Positions 17,938 through 27,317 of a stretch of 64,000 nucleotides of DNA are shown here, in pieces. Source of the DNA: an uncultured Lachnospiraceae bacterium. Lineage in GTDB: Bacteria; Bacillota; Clostridia; Lachnospirales; Lachnospiraceae. A model generated the notes under the pieces. It did not search any database and was not told the DNA's origin. It saw only the letters and a list, made by a program, of their open reading frames with translations. Position 1 is the first letter of the stretch. Every line of letters begins with the position of its first letter. The DNA lies in the NCBI GenBank assembly GCA_902787715.1, contig CADAHQ010000002.1, forward strand, positions 248,001-312,000, written 5' to 3'. The translations under genes were made by a program, and so were the position numbers.

Positions 17938-18870
17938 CTACTCTTTCGGAATGCGGGCCTTTCGAATCAATGCAGTGAGAATGCTGTCGGCATCCTCCTT
18001 GGTGAGGCGTGCCTCCGGCGTTAAGACGACGCGGTGATGAAGCACGTATACGGCCACGGCCTTCACATCGTCGGGCTTCACGAAATCCCTGCCGTCCAGG
18101 TAAGCGTAAGCCTGGGAGGCGCGCACAAGGGAAAGCAGCGCACGGGGGCTTGCACCGAGGGAAAGCTTCGGCTCCGTGCGGGTGAGGTCGATGATTTCCT
18201 GAATATAGTTGAGGACACCGTCGCTTACGTGAACCGCGGCGACCTCCTTCTTCATGCGCAGGATGTCATCCGCAGTGCAAACCGCGGGCTCTTCCTCCGC
18301 CGCGGCGCCGCTTAGGAAGTTGCGGGCCATGACGAACTCCTGCTCTTTTGCAGGATACCCTACGGCAAGCCGCATCATAAAGCGGTCGAGCTGGGCCTCC
18401 GGCAGAGGATACGTTCCGATAAATTCAATCGGATTTTGCGTGGCGATGACAAGGAAAGGATCCGGCAGCGCATAGCGGGTGCCGTCCACCGTGACCTGCC
18501 CCTCAGCCATGGCCTCCAAAAGGCTGGCCTGGGTCTTCGGGGACGTGCGGTTGATCTCGTCCGCCAGAAGAATCTGGCGCATGACCGCGCCTTCCCGGTA
18601 GTCAAATTCCGATGTCTTCATGTTGTACACGGTTGCGCCGGTCACGTCCGACGGAAGCGTGTCCGGAGTGAACTGGATGCGGCCGAAGCTGCACTGCACC
18701 GAGTCCGCGAGCGTTCTCGCGAGCGTGGTTTTACCGACACCGGGCACGTCCTCCAAAAGCACGTGTCCGCCGCCCAAAAAGCAGCAGAGAACGAGGTCGA
18801 CGACCTCCTCCTTGCCGACAAAATACCGGTTTATCCGATTGCGCAGATTGCGCAGCATGTCTGTTCCCAT
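17938..18870 (-). CDS. MoxR-type AAA+ ATPase
   Basis: The 310-residue AAA+ protein has Walker A EDVPGVGKTTLARTLA (about residue 40), Walker B LLADEINRTSPKTQ (about 105), sensor 1 in ATQNPIEFIGTYPLPEAQLDRF and the C-terminal lid. MoxR ATPases act as chaperones that mature or activate partner proteins, here presumably the DUF58 and transglutaminase products in the same operon. The frame extends to 18969, but the ATG at 18870 follows AGGGG and starts at the family N-terminus; the upstream part would overlap the promoter. Confidence 0.92.
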   Translation of the reverse strand: MGTDMLRNLRNRINRYFVGKEEVVDLVLCCFLGGGHVLLEDVPGVGKTTLARTLADSVQCSFGRIQFTPDTLPSDVTGATVYNMKTSEFDYREGAVMRQILLADEINRTSPKTQASLLEAMAEGQVTVDGTRYALPDPFLVIATQNPIEFIGTYPLPEAQLDRFMMRLAVGYPAKEQEFVMARNFLSGAAAEEEPAVCTADDILRMKKEVAAVHVSDGVLNYIQEIIDLTRTEPKLSLGASPRALLSLVRASQAYAYLDGRDFVKPDDVKAVAVYVLHHRVVLTPEARLTKEDADSILTALIRKARIPKE

Positions 18871-18933
18871 GGAAACCCCTTTTTCTGCGTGTGGATTCCA
18901 AACCAAAGGTTTGGAAAAATTTAGGTTGTGTAT

Positions 18934-18962
18934 AGTGTAAACATAAGTCCCGCCGCCGTCAA
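18934..18962 (-). promoter_or_regulatory. Promoter of the moxR operon
   Basis: On the minus strand, TTGACG (18957-18962) and TACACT (18934-18939) are 17 bp apart, about 65 bp before the moxR start. It faces away from the exporter promoter 20 bp to the right. Confidence 0.65.
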
Positions 18963-18982
18963 GACCCACTCGAAAATTGTTG

Positions 18983-19011
18983 TTGACAAGGGGGTGGCGT
19001 CGGAGTAAAAT
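18983..19011 (+). promoter_or_regulatory. Promoter of the ABC exporter pair
   Basis: A perfect TTGACA (18983-18988), a 17-bp spacer and TAAAAT (19006-19011). It is about 60 bp before the first exporter gene. It forms a divergent promoter region with the moxR promoter. Confidence 0.82.
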
Positions 19012-19071
19012 AGGCCTAATTTTTTATTTTCGGGAATATGGTTTTTCTGCATTCCGAAAGGGGGGATGAAT

Positions 19072-20952
19072 ATGCAGGAACAAGGGGAGACGAAGCTTCG
19101 GAAATCCCGGGCGGTGGCGAACAATCTTTTTGCGATGAATCTACTCGGAAAGATCTGTCCGTCCATGGTGGTGCACAAGTGTATCAGCTGCTTTCTCGGG
19201 TATTTCGAGTGGTTGTTCTACAGCGCATTTTTCATGCGGTACGTGATCGATTCGCTGTCGAACGGGGATTCGTTTCGGAAGATTATGGTATTTGTCGTCA
19301 TTGTCGCCTCGGTGGAGGGACTGATGGCACTGTACGACCGGGCTCTGGTCGGCAGTATTTTCCCGGTGAACCAGGCGGTGATCAACCGCGGGCTGTACCG
19401 GAAGCTGTTCCGCAAGTCGCGGAACGTCGAGCTGTCGTGTTTTGAGGACAGCGATTTCTACGACCGCTACACCCTCGCCATGGAGCGGGCGGACGAGCGG
19501 CTGATCACGACGGTGGAGGCGGCCTTCAAGGTGGTCTTCGGCGCCATCGCCAGCATCTGTGCCTTCAAGTTCATGTACGATGTGGACAAAATCTCGGTTT
19601 TGTTCGTCATCCTTCCGGTCATCGGAAACTTTGTGTTCAACCGCAGAATCAGCCATCTCGATTATGCGAGAAACAAGGATATGGCGCCCCACAACCGGCG
19701 CATCGCGTACATCAACCGCGTGATGTATCTTCCGGAGTACGCGAAGGAGATGCGCTTAACGGGCGTATTTGCTCTGATGCGGAAGCAGTATCGCGAGGCC
19801 ATCACGGGCGTTGCGGATGTGACAAAGAAGTATACGAAGAAGGCGGCGGTTCTGCACTGGCTCTACGTCATGTTCACCTTCACCTTCATCTTCGAGGGTC
19901 TGCTGATCTACGGCGCCTACCGGACCCTGGTGAGCCGTTCCATGACGCTTGCGCAGCTCTCGGTTATCACCAGCATGATGGTGTCTACCACGTGGATTCT
20001 GATCGGATTTACCGAGTCCCTCACGGCGCTTTTCAAAAACGGTCTCTTCGTCGAGTACCTGCGGACGTTCCTTGAGTACAAGGAGCGCATTCCGGAGGAT
20101 GCGGACGGCGCGGACCCCGGCACGGAGATTCAGTCCATCGAGTTTAAGAATGTTTCCTTCTCCTACAAGGACAAGGAGGTCATCAAGAATCTTTCCATGG
20201 AATTCCGCGGCGGCAAAACCTATGCGCTTGTAGGCCATAACGGCGCGGGCAAGACAACGCTGATTAAGCTGCTTCTGCGGTTCTACGACCCGACGGAAGG
20301 GCAGATTCTCTTAAACGGCCGCGACATTCGCGAGTACAATCTCAGAAAATACCGCGCCCTCTTCGCAACCGCGTTCCAGGATCACCGCATGTTCTCCATG
20401 ACGGTTGCGGAAAATGTCATCATGGGTGAGAACGTTCCTGCGGAGGAGCGGGAGGAGAAAGTGAACGAAGCCCTGCGCCTTGCGGGTGCTTATGATAAAG
20501 TCATGTCCCTGCCGAAGGGAATTAACACCATACTTACCAGAGAATTTGACGACGAGGGCGCGATGCTCTCGGGCGGCGAATTCCAGAAGATTGTGGTGGC
20601 GAGAGCCTTCGTGCGGGAGTGCCCCTTCAAGGTGTTCGACGAGCCCAGCAGCGCGCTCGACCCTATTGCCGAGGCGCAGCTGTTTGACAACATTTACGAG
20701 TCGTGCCGGAAGAACACCCTCGTGTTCATCTCGCACCGGCTTTCCTCCGTGCAAAATGCGGACTGGGTATACCTTCTTGCGGACGGTACCGTGAAGGAGG
20801 AGGGTACGCACCGTAAGCTCATGGAGAAAAAGGGACTTTACGCGGATATGTACACAAAGCAGGCGAAGAACTACCTCGCCGTTTCCTCCGACCATCCGGC
20901 CGGGGGCGGAACCCCTGCCGCGGCACCGACGGAAGGAGGTGTGTTCGCATGA
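19072..20952 (+). CDS. ABC exporter half-transporter, first of a pair
   Basis: About 626 residues: a transmembrane domain (about 1-330) and an ATPase domain with Walker A GHNGAGKTTLIKLL, Q-loop ATAFQDHRMFS, signature LSGGEFQK, Walker B FKVFDEPSSALD and H-loop FISHRLSS. The LSGGE signature and the DEPSSALD Walker B recur in the partner gene and mark one exporter subgroup seen in Clostridia. The substrate is unknown; no peptide or lantibiotic gene is adjacent. ATGs occur at 19066 and 19072; the second has better spacing from GGGGGG. The stop overlaps the start of the next gene by 4 bp, so the products probably form a heterodimer. Confidence 0.9.
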   Translation: MQEQGETKLRKSRAVANNLFAMNLLGKICPSMVVHKCISCFLGYFEWLFYSAFFMRYVIDSLSNGDSFRKIMVFVVIVASVEGLMALYDRALVGSIFPVNQAVINRGLYRKLFRKSRNVELSCFEDSDFYDRYTLAMERADERLITTVEAAFKVVFGAIASICAFKFMYDVDKISVLFVILPVIGNFVFNRRISHLDYARNKDMAPHNRRIAYINRVMYLPEYAKEMRLTGVFALMRKQYREAITGVADVTKKYTKKAAVLHWLYVMFTFTFIFEGLLIYGAYRTLVSRSMTLAQLSVITSMMVSTTWILIGFTESLTALFKNGLFVEYLRTFLEYKERIPEDADGADPGTEIQSIEFKNVSFSYKDKEVIKNLSMEFRGGKTYALVGHNGAGKTTLIKLLLRFYDPTEGQILLNGRDIREYNLRKYRALFATAFQDHRMFSMTVAENVIMGENVPAEEREEKVNEALRLAGAYDKVMSLPKGINTILTREFDDEGAMLSGGEFQKIVVARAFVRECPFKVFDEPSSALDPIAEAQLFDNIYESCRKNTLVFISHRLSSVQNADWVYLLADGTVKEEGTHRKLMEKKGLYADMYTKQAKNYLAVSSDHPAGGGTPAAAPTEGGVFA

Positions 20953-22751
20953 TTCGTGTATTGCGAAATCAGATTTTCCTCTGGAAGCTTTGCTTCCGCA
21001 CCTGCCCGGGCTATATGCTGTACCACCTGTATGACGGCTTCCGCTATCAGGGTGTCATCTTCATCGAGCATGTTCTGGGTATCCGCTACGTTCTGCGCTG
21101 CGCGGAATTCCACGAGCCCTTCTGGAAGGCGTTGCTGTTCATCGGCATCGTCCTGGCGGTGAACCTTCTGCAGATTATTCCGGACGGTTTCTTCATCCAC
21201 GGATGGTCCTACCGGTGCAAGCCGAAGCTCTACCGCGCCCTCAAGGAGCAGATGTACGCGAAGGCGGCGGAGATTGATTTGTCCTGCTATGATGACCCCA
21301 AGTACTACAACGATTTCGTTCTGGCGGTAGCCGAGGCGGAGAGTTCTATCGACCGTTTTCTGTCCATGACGAACATGATGGTGCAGGGTCTCACGATTCT
21401 GTTCACCACCGGAATCTTCTACCTGTTGACCGATGCCATGGGCATTCTGTTCGTACTGGCATCCTTTGTCCTTCGCTTCGTTGTATCGCGGCTTTTGAAC
21501 AAACTCAACTACAAGGTGCGCCTCACGGTTAATCCTCTGGAGCGCAAGCGCAACTACGTAAGCCGCGTGTTCTACTTAAACGACTACGCGAAGGAGCTCA
21601 GACTTCATCCGGAGGTGGGCGACCGGCTGGAGGAAGAATTTGCCGAGGCAAATGACGAGATTATCAAGGAGCAGAAGAAGGTCGGCGTAAAGCGGTCCGT
21701 CCTGGGCTTCCTCAACAATTATGTGGTGGGCGACTTCATCCTGGACGGCCTGTACATCACCTACCTGGTGTTCCAGGCGGCGGTGCTGCACTCGATTCCC
21801 TACAGCGATGCGGTGATTTTGTTTAACCGTACGGGAAGCCTGCGGCGCGGCATGGTGAACCTTGCGGAGTTGTTCCCGCAGGCCCAGGAGAACAGCCTCT
21901 ACATCGACAAGATCCGGGCGTTCCTTGCCTACGAGCCGCGGCTTAAGCCCGATGAGGGCGACGCGGTTCCCGCGGGAAATGCAGAGATTTCTCTCTCGCA
22001 CGTTTCCTTCCGCTACCGCGAGGACCTGCCGGAGACCCTTTCGGACATTTCCCTCACGGTGCATCCCGGCGAGAAGATTGCCATCGTCGGTTACAACGGT
22101 GCCGGCAAGACCACCCTCATCAAGCTTTTGATGCGGCTGTATGACACCACGGACGGCGAGATTTGCTACCACGGCCGCGACATTCGCGAGTTCGCGCCGA
22201 GAGGCTACCGCAAGCGCATCGGCGTTGTCTTCCAGGATTACCAGATGTACGGTGCAAGCCTTGCGGAAAATACCCTCATGAACATCCGCGCGGAGGACCC
22301 CGAGGCGCGGGAGACGGAGGATGCAAACATCACGACGGCCCTCACCCGCGCAGGCTTCGGCGAGCGCCTTGCGTCGCTTCCGAAGGGCCTGGAAACCCAG
22401 GTGACCACGGAGTTCGACCGCGAGGGCATCAACTTCTCCGGCGGCGAGAGCCAGAAAATTGCCATTTCCAGAGCGTTCTACAATGATGCGGACATCCTGA
22501 TTATGGACGAGCCCAGCAGCGCCCTCGACCCCATTGCGGAGTACGAGCTCAACAAGGCCATGAAGCGGGCAGCGAAGGGCAAGACCGTCTTCTACATTTC
22601 GCATCGTCTCTCCACCACTCGGGATGCGGATCGTATCCTGATGCTGGAGAAAGGCCGCATCGTCGAGGAGGGCACCCACGAGAGCCTTCTCGCCCTGGAC
22701 GGCCGCTACGCCCGGATGTGGCAGGCCCAGGCCGGCCGGTACGAGGCGTAA
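20949..22751 (+). CDS. ABC exporter half-transporter, second of a pair
   Basis: The 600-residue protein is an N-terminal transmembrane domain plus ATPase, with Walker A GYNGAGKTTLIKLL, Q-loop VVFQDYQMYG, signature FSGGESQK, Walker B ILIMDEPSSALD and H-loop YISHRLST. It overlaps the first exporter gene by 4 bp (ATGA) and is similar in layout but clearly diverged, the usual sign of a heterodimer. Both Walker B glutamate and H-loop histidine are kept in both subunits, so neither ATP site looks degenerate by these motifs. A strong terminator follows at 22802-22845. Confidence 0.9.
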   Translation: MIRVLRNQIFLWKLCFRTCPGYMLYHLYDGFRYQGVIFIEHVLGIRYVLRCAEFHEPFWKALLFIGIVLAVNLLQIIPDGFFIHGWSYRCKPKLYRALKEQMYAKAAEIDLSCYDDPKYYNDFVLAVAEAESSIDRFLSMTNMMVQGLTILFTTGIFYLLTDAMGILFVLASFVLRFVVSRLLNKLNYKVRLTVNPLERKRNYVSRVFYLNDYAKELRLHPEVGDRLEEEFAEANDEIIKEQKKVGVKRSVLGFLNNYVVGDFILDGLYITYLVFQAAVLHSIPYSDAVILFNRTGSLRRGMVNLAELFPQAQENSLYIDKIRAFLAYEPRLKPDEGDAVPAGNAEISLSHVSFRYREDLPETLSDISLTVHPGEKIAIVGYNGAGKTTLIKLLMRLYDTTDGEICYHGRDIREFAPRGYRKRIGVVFQDYQMYGASLAENTLMNIRAEDPEARETEDANITTALTRAGFGERLASLPKGLETQVTTEFDREGINFSGGESQKIAISRAFYNDADILIMDEPSSALDPIAEYELNKAMKRAAKGKTVFYISHRLSTTRDADRILMLEKGRIVEEGTHESLLALDGRYARMWQAQAGRYEA

Positions 22752-22801
22752 GGAATGTAAAAGCGCCGGGGTAACCGGCGAGCATCGAGCGAACCAATAC
22801 G

Positions 22802-22845
22802 GGACTGCCGTTACAGCGTCAAATGCTGTGCGGCGGTCCTTTTTT
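22802..22845 (+). terminator. Terminator of the ABC exporter pair
   Basis: GGACTGCCG and CGGCGGTCC form a 9-bp stem with one mismatch; an inner ACAGC/GCTGT arm continues it. Six T follow. Confidence 0.88.
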
Positions 22846-22891
22846 GCGCTGTTTTCGTGCCATCTGAAATGGCCCGCAGATGCGATTCGGC

Positions 22892-22920
22892 TGGACATTT
22901 TGCCTCTCCTGCGATACTAT
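22892..22920 (+). promoter_or_regulatory. Probable promoter of rsmJ
   Basis: TGGACA (22892-22897), a 17-bp spacer and TACTAT (22915-22920) lie 57 bp before the start of the methyltransferase gene and after the terminator. Confidence 0.6.
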
Positions 22921-22977
22921 TAGGGGTAGAGATTACAGCGGGATGCGGAGCGCCCGCGGGAAGGAGCGGAAGAGGAA

Positions 22978-23811
22978 ATGCCGGAGAGTAAGCAAAAAGC
23001 AAGTCACCCGGAGCGGACAGCGCCGGTGCATCAGCCGGAGTCGTCGGCAAATGCAGCCTCGCTTTCGGTGTTCGCGCAAACGGAGCAGTACGCGGAAGCC
23101 GCCGAGGCTCTGGCAGCGCGCCTCTCGATTCCCTTTGCAGGGGTCGCGGCGCAGGGAACCGAGGTCGGGTTGCTTCTTTCGGAAGACGGACTTTCCCTCT
23201 GCGCAAACGGCGCGTTTCTTCGGGCGGACCTCACCGCGATGCTTCCGAGACTGACGCAGCGGAATCTGGCGGCGGAACTGTTGGTGCGGGCAGCGAAAGT
23301 GAAAGGCGACCGCAGCACCATGACCGTGGTGGACGCAACCGCCGGATTCGGCGAGGACTCGCTTCTTTTAGCGGCAGCGGGATTTCATGTGAAACTGTTC
23401 GAGTGCAACCCTTACATCGCCGAGCTTCTTGCGGATGCCCTCAAAAGGGCAGCGGAGCATCCGGTGCTTTCGCCTGTGGTTGCGCGCATGGAGCTTGTGA
23501 AGGGGGACAGCATTCCGGCCCTTCGCGCCATGACCGTGCCGCCGGATGTGGTGTACTTAGACCCCATGTTCCCGGGACGGACGAAGAGCGCTTTGGTGGG
23601 AAAGAAGTTCCAGCTTCTGCACCTTTTGGAGGCGCCCTGCCCGAACGAGGAGGAACTCTTCGCGGCAGCCCTTGCGGCCCATCCCCGCCGCATTGTCATT
23701 AAGCGCCCCGTCAAGGGCGCGTATCTCGCAGGAAGAAAACCGTCCTTTTCGCTGACCGGCAAGGCCGTCCGATACGACGGAATCGACCCGGCCTCCTTCG
23801 GGGGAGCCTGA
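22978..23811 (+). CDS. rsmJ: RsmJ-like 16S rRNA (guanine-N2) methyltransferase
   Basis: The 277-residue Rossmann-fold methyltransferase has the SAM-binding motif DATAGFGEDSLLLAAAGF (about residue 118), the acidic ribose-binding step FECNPY, and the family-specific VYLDPMFPGRTKSALVGKK, as in E. coli RsmJ, which methylates G1516 of 16S rRNA. The N-terminal 45 residues are Ala/Ser/Gln-rich and not part of the fold. It has its own promoter. RsmJ is best known from Gammaproteobacteria, so the exact target base here is inferred. Confidence 0.85.
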   Translation: MPESKQKASHPERTAPVHQPESSANAASLSVFAQTEQYAEAAEALAARLSIPFAGVAAQGTEVGLLLSEDGLSLCANGAFLRADLTAMLPRLTQRNLAAELLVRAAKVKGDRSTMTVVDATAGFGEDSLLLAAAGFHVKLFECNPYIAELLADALKRAAEHPVLSPVVARMELVKGDSIPALRAMTVPPDVVYLDPMFPGRTKSALVGKKFQLLHLLEAPCPNEEELFAAALAAHPRRIVIKRPVKGAYLAGRKPSFSLTGKAVRYDGIDPASFGGA

Positions 23812-23839
23812 TGGCGAGGTGGCAATTCCGGCTGTCTTG

Positions 23840-23848
23840 TGGTATACT
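23840..23848 (+). promoter_or_regulatory. Probable extended -10 promoter of the response-regulator operon
   Basis: TGGTATACT fits the extended -10 pattern TGnTATAAT. The -35 position (TGGCAA, 23820-23825) is weak. It lies 50 bp before the first gene of the operon. Confidence 0.45.
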
Positions 23849-23897
23849 GTCAGAATAAACTTGTGCGCAAATTTTAATTGAATTTCTGGAGGTTGTT

Positions 23898-24395
23898 ATG
23901 CCGCCGATTGTATCGCTGGTATTGATTGCAGTATTTTTCGTGTTGTTTGTGTTGTGCGTGATTGCCGACCGTCACAACGGGTCGCGCTATATCGCGCGGT
24001 TTGAGACGGACCATCCCTATGTGACATCCTGCGGCGGAATGCATATTTCCGAAAAGGATGAACTGATCTGGGAAGTGACCACGACGCGGGTGCCCGGCTT
24101 TAAGGTCTGGAAGCTTTCGGACGTCGGGCAGATTTCTCTGTTTACCGGCGAGGAGAAGAACACGCATTACTACGCGTTTCGCATCAAAGGCCGCGACGGG
24201 CGTCTTTTGGGCGGCAAATACTACACCGCCTCGAAGCTTCCCGTGGTTCAGCACGCAAAGCGCACCTTCGTGTTGCCGGATCGGGAAAGCCTGGAGGAGT
24301 TAGCAGATTTCGTGGTGACCCGGGGAACGGACGTTGAGAAGGTGTGGGAGAGCCAGAAGGCAATGGCCGGAGCGGAAGACGGCGCGGAGGAGTGA
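23898..24395 (+). CDS. Single-pass membrane protein of unknown function
   Basis: The 165-residue protein has one N-terminal membrane helix (IVSLVLIAVFFVLFVLCVIA) and a soluble domain of about 135 residues rich in beta-strand (ISEKDELIWEVTTTRVPGFKVWKLS; GRDGRLLGGKYYTASKLP). No family is recognised. It has a GGAGG site, and its stop is 3 bp before the response regulator start, so it may belong functionally with the regulator. Confidence 0.7.
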   Translation: MPPIVSLVLIAVFFVLFVLCVIADRHNGSRYIARFETDHPYVTSCGGMHISEKDELIWEVTTTRVPGFKVWKLSDVGQISLFTGEEKNTHYYAFRIKGRDGRLLGGKYYTASKLPVVQHAKRTFVLPDRESLEELADFVVTRGTDVEKVWESQKAMAGAEDGAEE

Positions 24396-24398
24396 GTC

Positions 24399-25073
24399 AT
24401 GGAACGAATCTTGATTGTGGACGATGACGGAAACATCAATACGATGATGAAGGAGGCCCTCACGCAGGAGGGGTTTGAATGCGGGCAGGCGTACTCCGGG
24501 ACGGAGTGCCTGCTGCGTCTTTCCATGGAGCATTATGACCTGGTGCTCCTCGATCTTGCGCTTCCCGGACAGAGCGGGGAGGAGGTGCTTCGCGAGATCC
24601 GCGCAAAGGGAAATGCCACGCCGGTGATTGTGGTAAGCGCCAAGGACGATCTCGATTCGAAGGTGGATGTCTTGAGCATCGGCGCCGACGATTACGTCAC
24701 GAAGCCCTTTGAAATCAAGGAGGTCACCGCGCGCATCCGCGTGCAGTTAAGGAAGCGGGGCGCGACGCCGTCGGACACGTTGTCCTTCGGGGGAATCACC
24801 TTGGACCGGGAGCATTTTACGGTGACGGCGGATGGTGCGGAAGTGCCGAAGTTGACGAGGCAGGAGTTCCGCATTCTGGAGCTTTTGGTGCAGCATCCCA
24901 CCCGCGTTTACTCTAAGGATGCGATTTACGAATACGCATGGCAGGAGCCCTACGTCGGTGAGACGAAGACTTTGGATGTGCACATGAGCAACCTGCGGAA
25001 GAAGCTGAAGCAGGTCAGCGAGAAGGAGTATGTGGAGACGATTTGGGGTATCGGTTACCGCATGAAAGCGTAG
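24399..25073 (+). CDS. Response regulator, OmpR/PhoB family
   Basis: The 224-residue protein has a receiver domain (ILIVDDDGN, phosphoacceptor D52 in VLLDLALPG, conserved VSAK and K in YVTKPFE) and a winged-helix DNA-binding domain (about 128-224: LTRQEFRILELLVQHPTRVYS, VDVHMSNLRKKL-like segment, IWGIGYRM). There is no kinase gene next to it. The likely partner is the histidine kinase at 28242, beyond four genes for membrane and transport proteins, which are the natural candidates for its targets. Confidence 0.93.
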   Translation: MERILIVDDDGNINTMMKEALTQEGFECGQAYSGTECLLRLSMEHYDLVLLDLALPGQSGEEVLREIRAKGNATPVIVVSAKDDLDSKVDVLSIGADDYVTKPFEIKEVTARIRVQLRKRGATPSDTLSFGGITLDREHFTVTADGAEVPKLTRQEFRILELLVQHPTRVYSKDAIYEYAWQEPYVGETKTLDVHMSNLRKKLKQVSEKEYVETIWGIGYRMKA

Positions 25074-25106
25074 CAAAAAGCCCGGCAACGGGAGACAGGG
25101 GGCAGT

Positions 25107-25889
25107 ATGGAAAAACAGCAATTGGAGAAGCTGGAACAACTTTTGAAGGAGCGGTATCAGAGGGAGTTGTCCCTTAAGGTGTTGCTGATCATCATTGCAG
25201 CTGCGGTGGTAAGCAGTTTTGCAATCGCGGATGAAGAGCTGGTTTCGTCAATGTTTTTTTGCATCGCATACGTGTATCAGTTGTTCCTGGGCGGAAGATA
25301 CCGGAAGGAACTGAGCCTGCTGCGGGCGGATTTCCGGAAGTCCTATTGTCTGACTTACGTGTTGATTGTGGGATTTGCCCTGGTGGCTGTCCTGCTCGGG
25401 GTAATCGAGCTGATGCCGGACGGAACAGCGCAGAATGCCATGCTTTTGGCGGTCGTTGCATTGATGGCCGCCCTGGGAATCGTTGCATTTGTCCGCATGC
25501 TTTCCTATTATTCCGGCATGAACCGCCTCGCGGAAAGCATTCTTCCGGATTCGGGTCGCGGATGGCGCGCCCAGCGGAAGCGAGCTGTTCAGGGCTTCTG
25601 GATTTATCTTGTTGCTTTAATTGTAATTTGGATCGTTACCGTAGTTCTGTTGGTAAATGCGGGCTGGCCGCACTCGGACAACACGCCGGCTGGCGCAATC
25701 TGGTATGTCATCACGTACTCGTTTTATATCATAGCCGTATTGGCCTTCGGATTGCTCCTGAGTTCGGTGGCACTTCTGATTTACAATATGGTTCTCCGCG
25801 GGAAAGAGCTGGCGTGTGCCGATGAGATGCTGACAATGATTGAACGCTGCATGGAAGAACCGGCGGTTTCCGGGGAGGTGGAACAATGA
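25107..25889 (+). CDS. Six-helix membrane protein of unknown function
   Basis: The 260-residue protein has a short charged N-terminus (EKLEQLLKERYQREL) and about six hydrophobic segments, for example LTYVLIVGFALVAVLLGVIEL, AMLLAVVALMAALGIVAFV and FWIYLVALIVIWIVTVVLLV. No catalytic motif is seen. It follows the response regulator by 33 bp and overlaps the next gene by 4 bp (ATGA), indicating translational coupling with the small exported-domain protein. Confidence 0.72.
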   Translation: MEKQQLEKLEQLLKERYQRELSLKVLLIIIAAAVVSSFAIADEELVSSMFFCIAYVYQLFLGGRYRKELSLLRADFRKSYCLTYVLIVGFALVAVLLGVIELMPDGTAQNAMLLAVVALMAALGIVAFVRMLSYYSGMNRLAESILPDSGRGWRAQRKRAVQGFWIYLVALIVIWIVTVVLLVNAGWPHSDNTPAGAIWYVITYSFYIIAVLAFGLLLSSVALLIYNMVLRGKELACADEMLTMIERCMEEPAVSGEVEQ

Positions 25890-26260
25890 AAGGAAAACGG
25901 AAAAAAGTATTGTTGCTTGTGATTGCGCTCATCGCCCTGTTTTTCGGGGTGTGCGTCTATTTTGCGCAGGACTACATACGGCGCTGTGTTAAGGTAACTC
26001 CGAAGAAAGATGTCACGGCGATCGAAGTCGGTAAGAAATACAGCGTCGAGGACTTTTTTCTCATAGAAAGAGAAAAAGATACCGACGGCAGAGTTCTTTC
26101 CGTCACATGGAGGGACGGCTCGACGGAAAATATCAAAACCGAGGAAAACAGTTACTTCACGGTATCGGAAGGCAGCGGTACGCTGACGATTACATTATCC
26201 TGTCGAAACCACGACTCGCCCGAGGCTTCCGACGCATCCTTGACGGTTACCGTCGGATGA
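25886..26260 (+). CDS. Small membrane-anchored protein with an extracellular beta domain
   Basis: The 124-residue protein has a basic start (KGKRKK), one membrane helix (VLLLVIALIALFFGVCVYFA) and an extracellular part of about 90 residues with an Ig-like strand pattern (VLSVTWRDGS; SYFTVSEGSGTLTITLSC; DASLTVTVG). There is no lipobox. It overlaps the preceding membrane protein gene by 4 bp, so the two products may work together. The family is not recognised. Confidence 0.7.
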   Translation: MKGKRKKVLLLVIALIALFFGVCVYFAQDYIRRCVKVTPKKDVTAIEVGKKYSVEDFFLIEREKDTDGRVLSVTWRDGSTENIKTEENSYFTVSEGSGTLTITLSCRNHDSPEASDASLTVTVG

Positions 26261-26395
26261 TAAGACGCGGGCAGGGTAGCGGATGGATTTCGGAATTTTA
26301 CGAATATCTTTACTTTTTATTTAGAATTTGTTGACGATGTCTTAGGGGACGCCGGTTATGATAATGCCATAAACAAGCGAACGGAGGTACGCAAG

Positions 26396-27301
26396 ATGAG
26401 TGAATACATTCTGCAGACACACGATTTGCGGAAGGTTTACGGCGATCAGGCTGCGGTGGACGGCATCGACTTGAAGGTCGAGCGCGGAGCCATCTACGGT
26501 CTGATCGGAAAGAACGGCGCAGGCAAGACAACGACACTGAAGATGATCGGAGGGCTTTCGGCCCCCACAAGCGGAAGCTTTTCCCTGTTCGGAAAGAGCG
26601 GCGCGGAACTGGCGCAGGTGAGAGGGCGCGTGAGTTGCCTAATCGAGGATCCCGGGTTGTTCGGCAACCTGAGCGCCTATGAGAACCTGAAAGCCAAATG
26701 CCTTTGCTACGGCATCAAGGGCGACGATTACATTAAGAAGCTGCTTGCTTTGGTCGGGCTGGCGGATGTCGGCAAGAAAAAGACGAAACATTTTTCGCTG
26801 GGTATGCGCCAGCGTCTGGGCATCGCCCTCGCCATGGTCGGCGAGCCGGATCTTCTGGTTTTGGACGAGCCCATCAACGGCCTGGATCCGGAGGGCATCG
26901 TGGAGATCCGCGATATGCTCACCCAGGTCAGCAAGGAAAAAGGAATCACCATTTTGATCTCCAGTCACATTCTGGAGGAACTATCGAAGGTTGCGACCCA
27001 CTACGGCATCATGAGCAAGGGACGCCTGGTGGAACAGCTTACGGCGGAGGAACTCTCCGAAAGATGCAGCCTTCGCATCGAGGCGGTTGTGGACCGTCCG
27101 GAGTTCGCAAGCACCGTCCTGGACGGCATGGGAATCACCAACTACAAGGTGACGGACCGCGAGACCATCCAGATTTCGGAGCGTTTGGAGGATGTGGCGT
27201 ACATCAACCGCGAATTGAACGCAGCCGGCGTGCTGGTTTCCAAAATCGCGGTGAACAACGAGAGCCTGGAGTCGTACTTCTTAAGCAGAACGGCTGACTG
27301 A
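26396..27301 (+). CDS. ABC transporter ATP-binding protein, bacitracin/drug type
   Basis: The 301-residue ATPase has Walker A GLIGKNGAGKTTTLKMI, signature FSLGMRQRLGIALAM, Walker B LLVLDEPINGLDPEG and H-loop ISSHILEEL. The C-terminal 80 residues (GRLVEQLTAEELSERC onward) match the BcrA-type extension. Such pumps, with an ABC-2-like permease, give resistance to or export peptides and other antimicrobials; the substrate here is unknown. It is 16 bp upstream of its permease gene and sits between the response regulator and the histidine kinase. Confidence 0.92.
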   Translation: MSEYILQTHDLRKVYGDQAAVDGIDLKVERGAIYGLIGKNGAGKTTTLKMIGGLSAPTSGSFSLFGKSGAELAQVRGRVSCLIEDPGLFGNLSAYENLKAKCLCYGIKGDDYIKKLLALVGLADVGKKKTKHFSLGMRQRLGIALAMVGEPDLLVLDEPINGLDPEGIVEIRDMLTQVSKEKGITILISSHILEELSKVATHYGIMSKGRLVEQLTAEELSERCSLRIEAVVDRPEFASTVLDGMGITNYKVTDRETIQISERLEDVAYINRELNAAGVLVSKIAVNNESLESYFLSRTAD

Positions 27302-27317
27302 AAGGAATGGTGATATT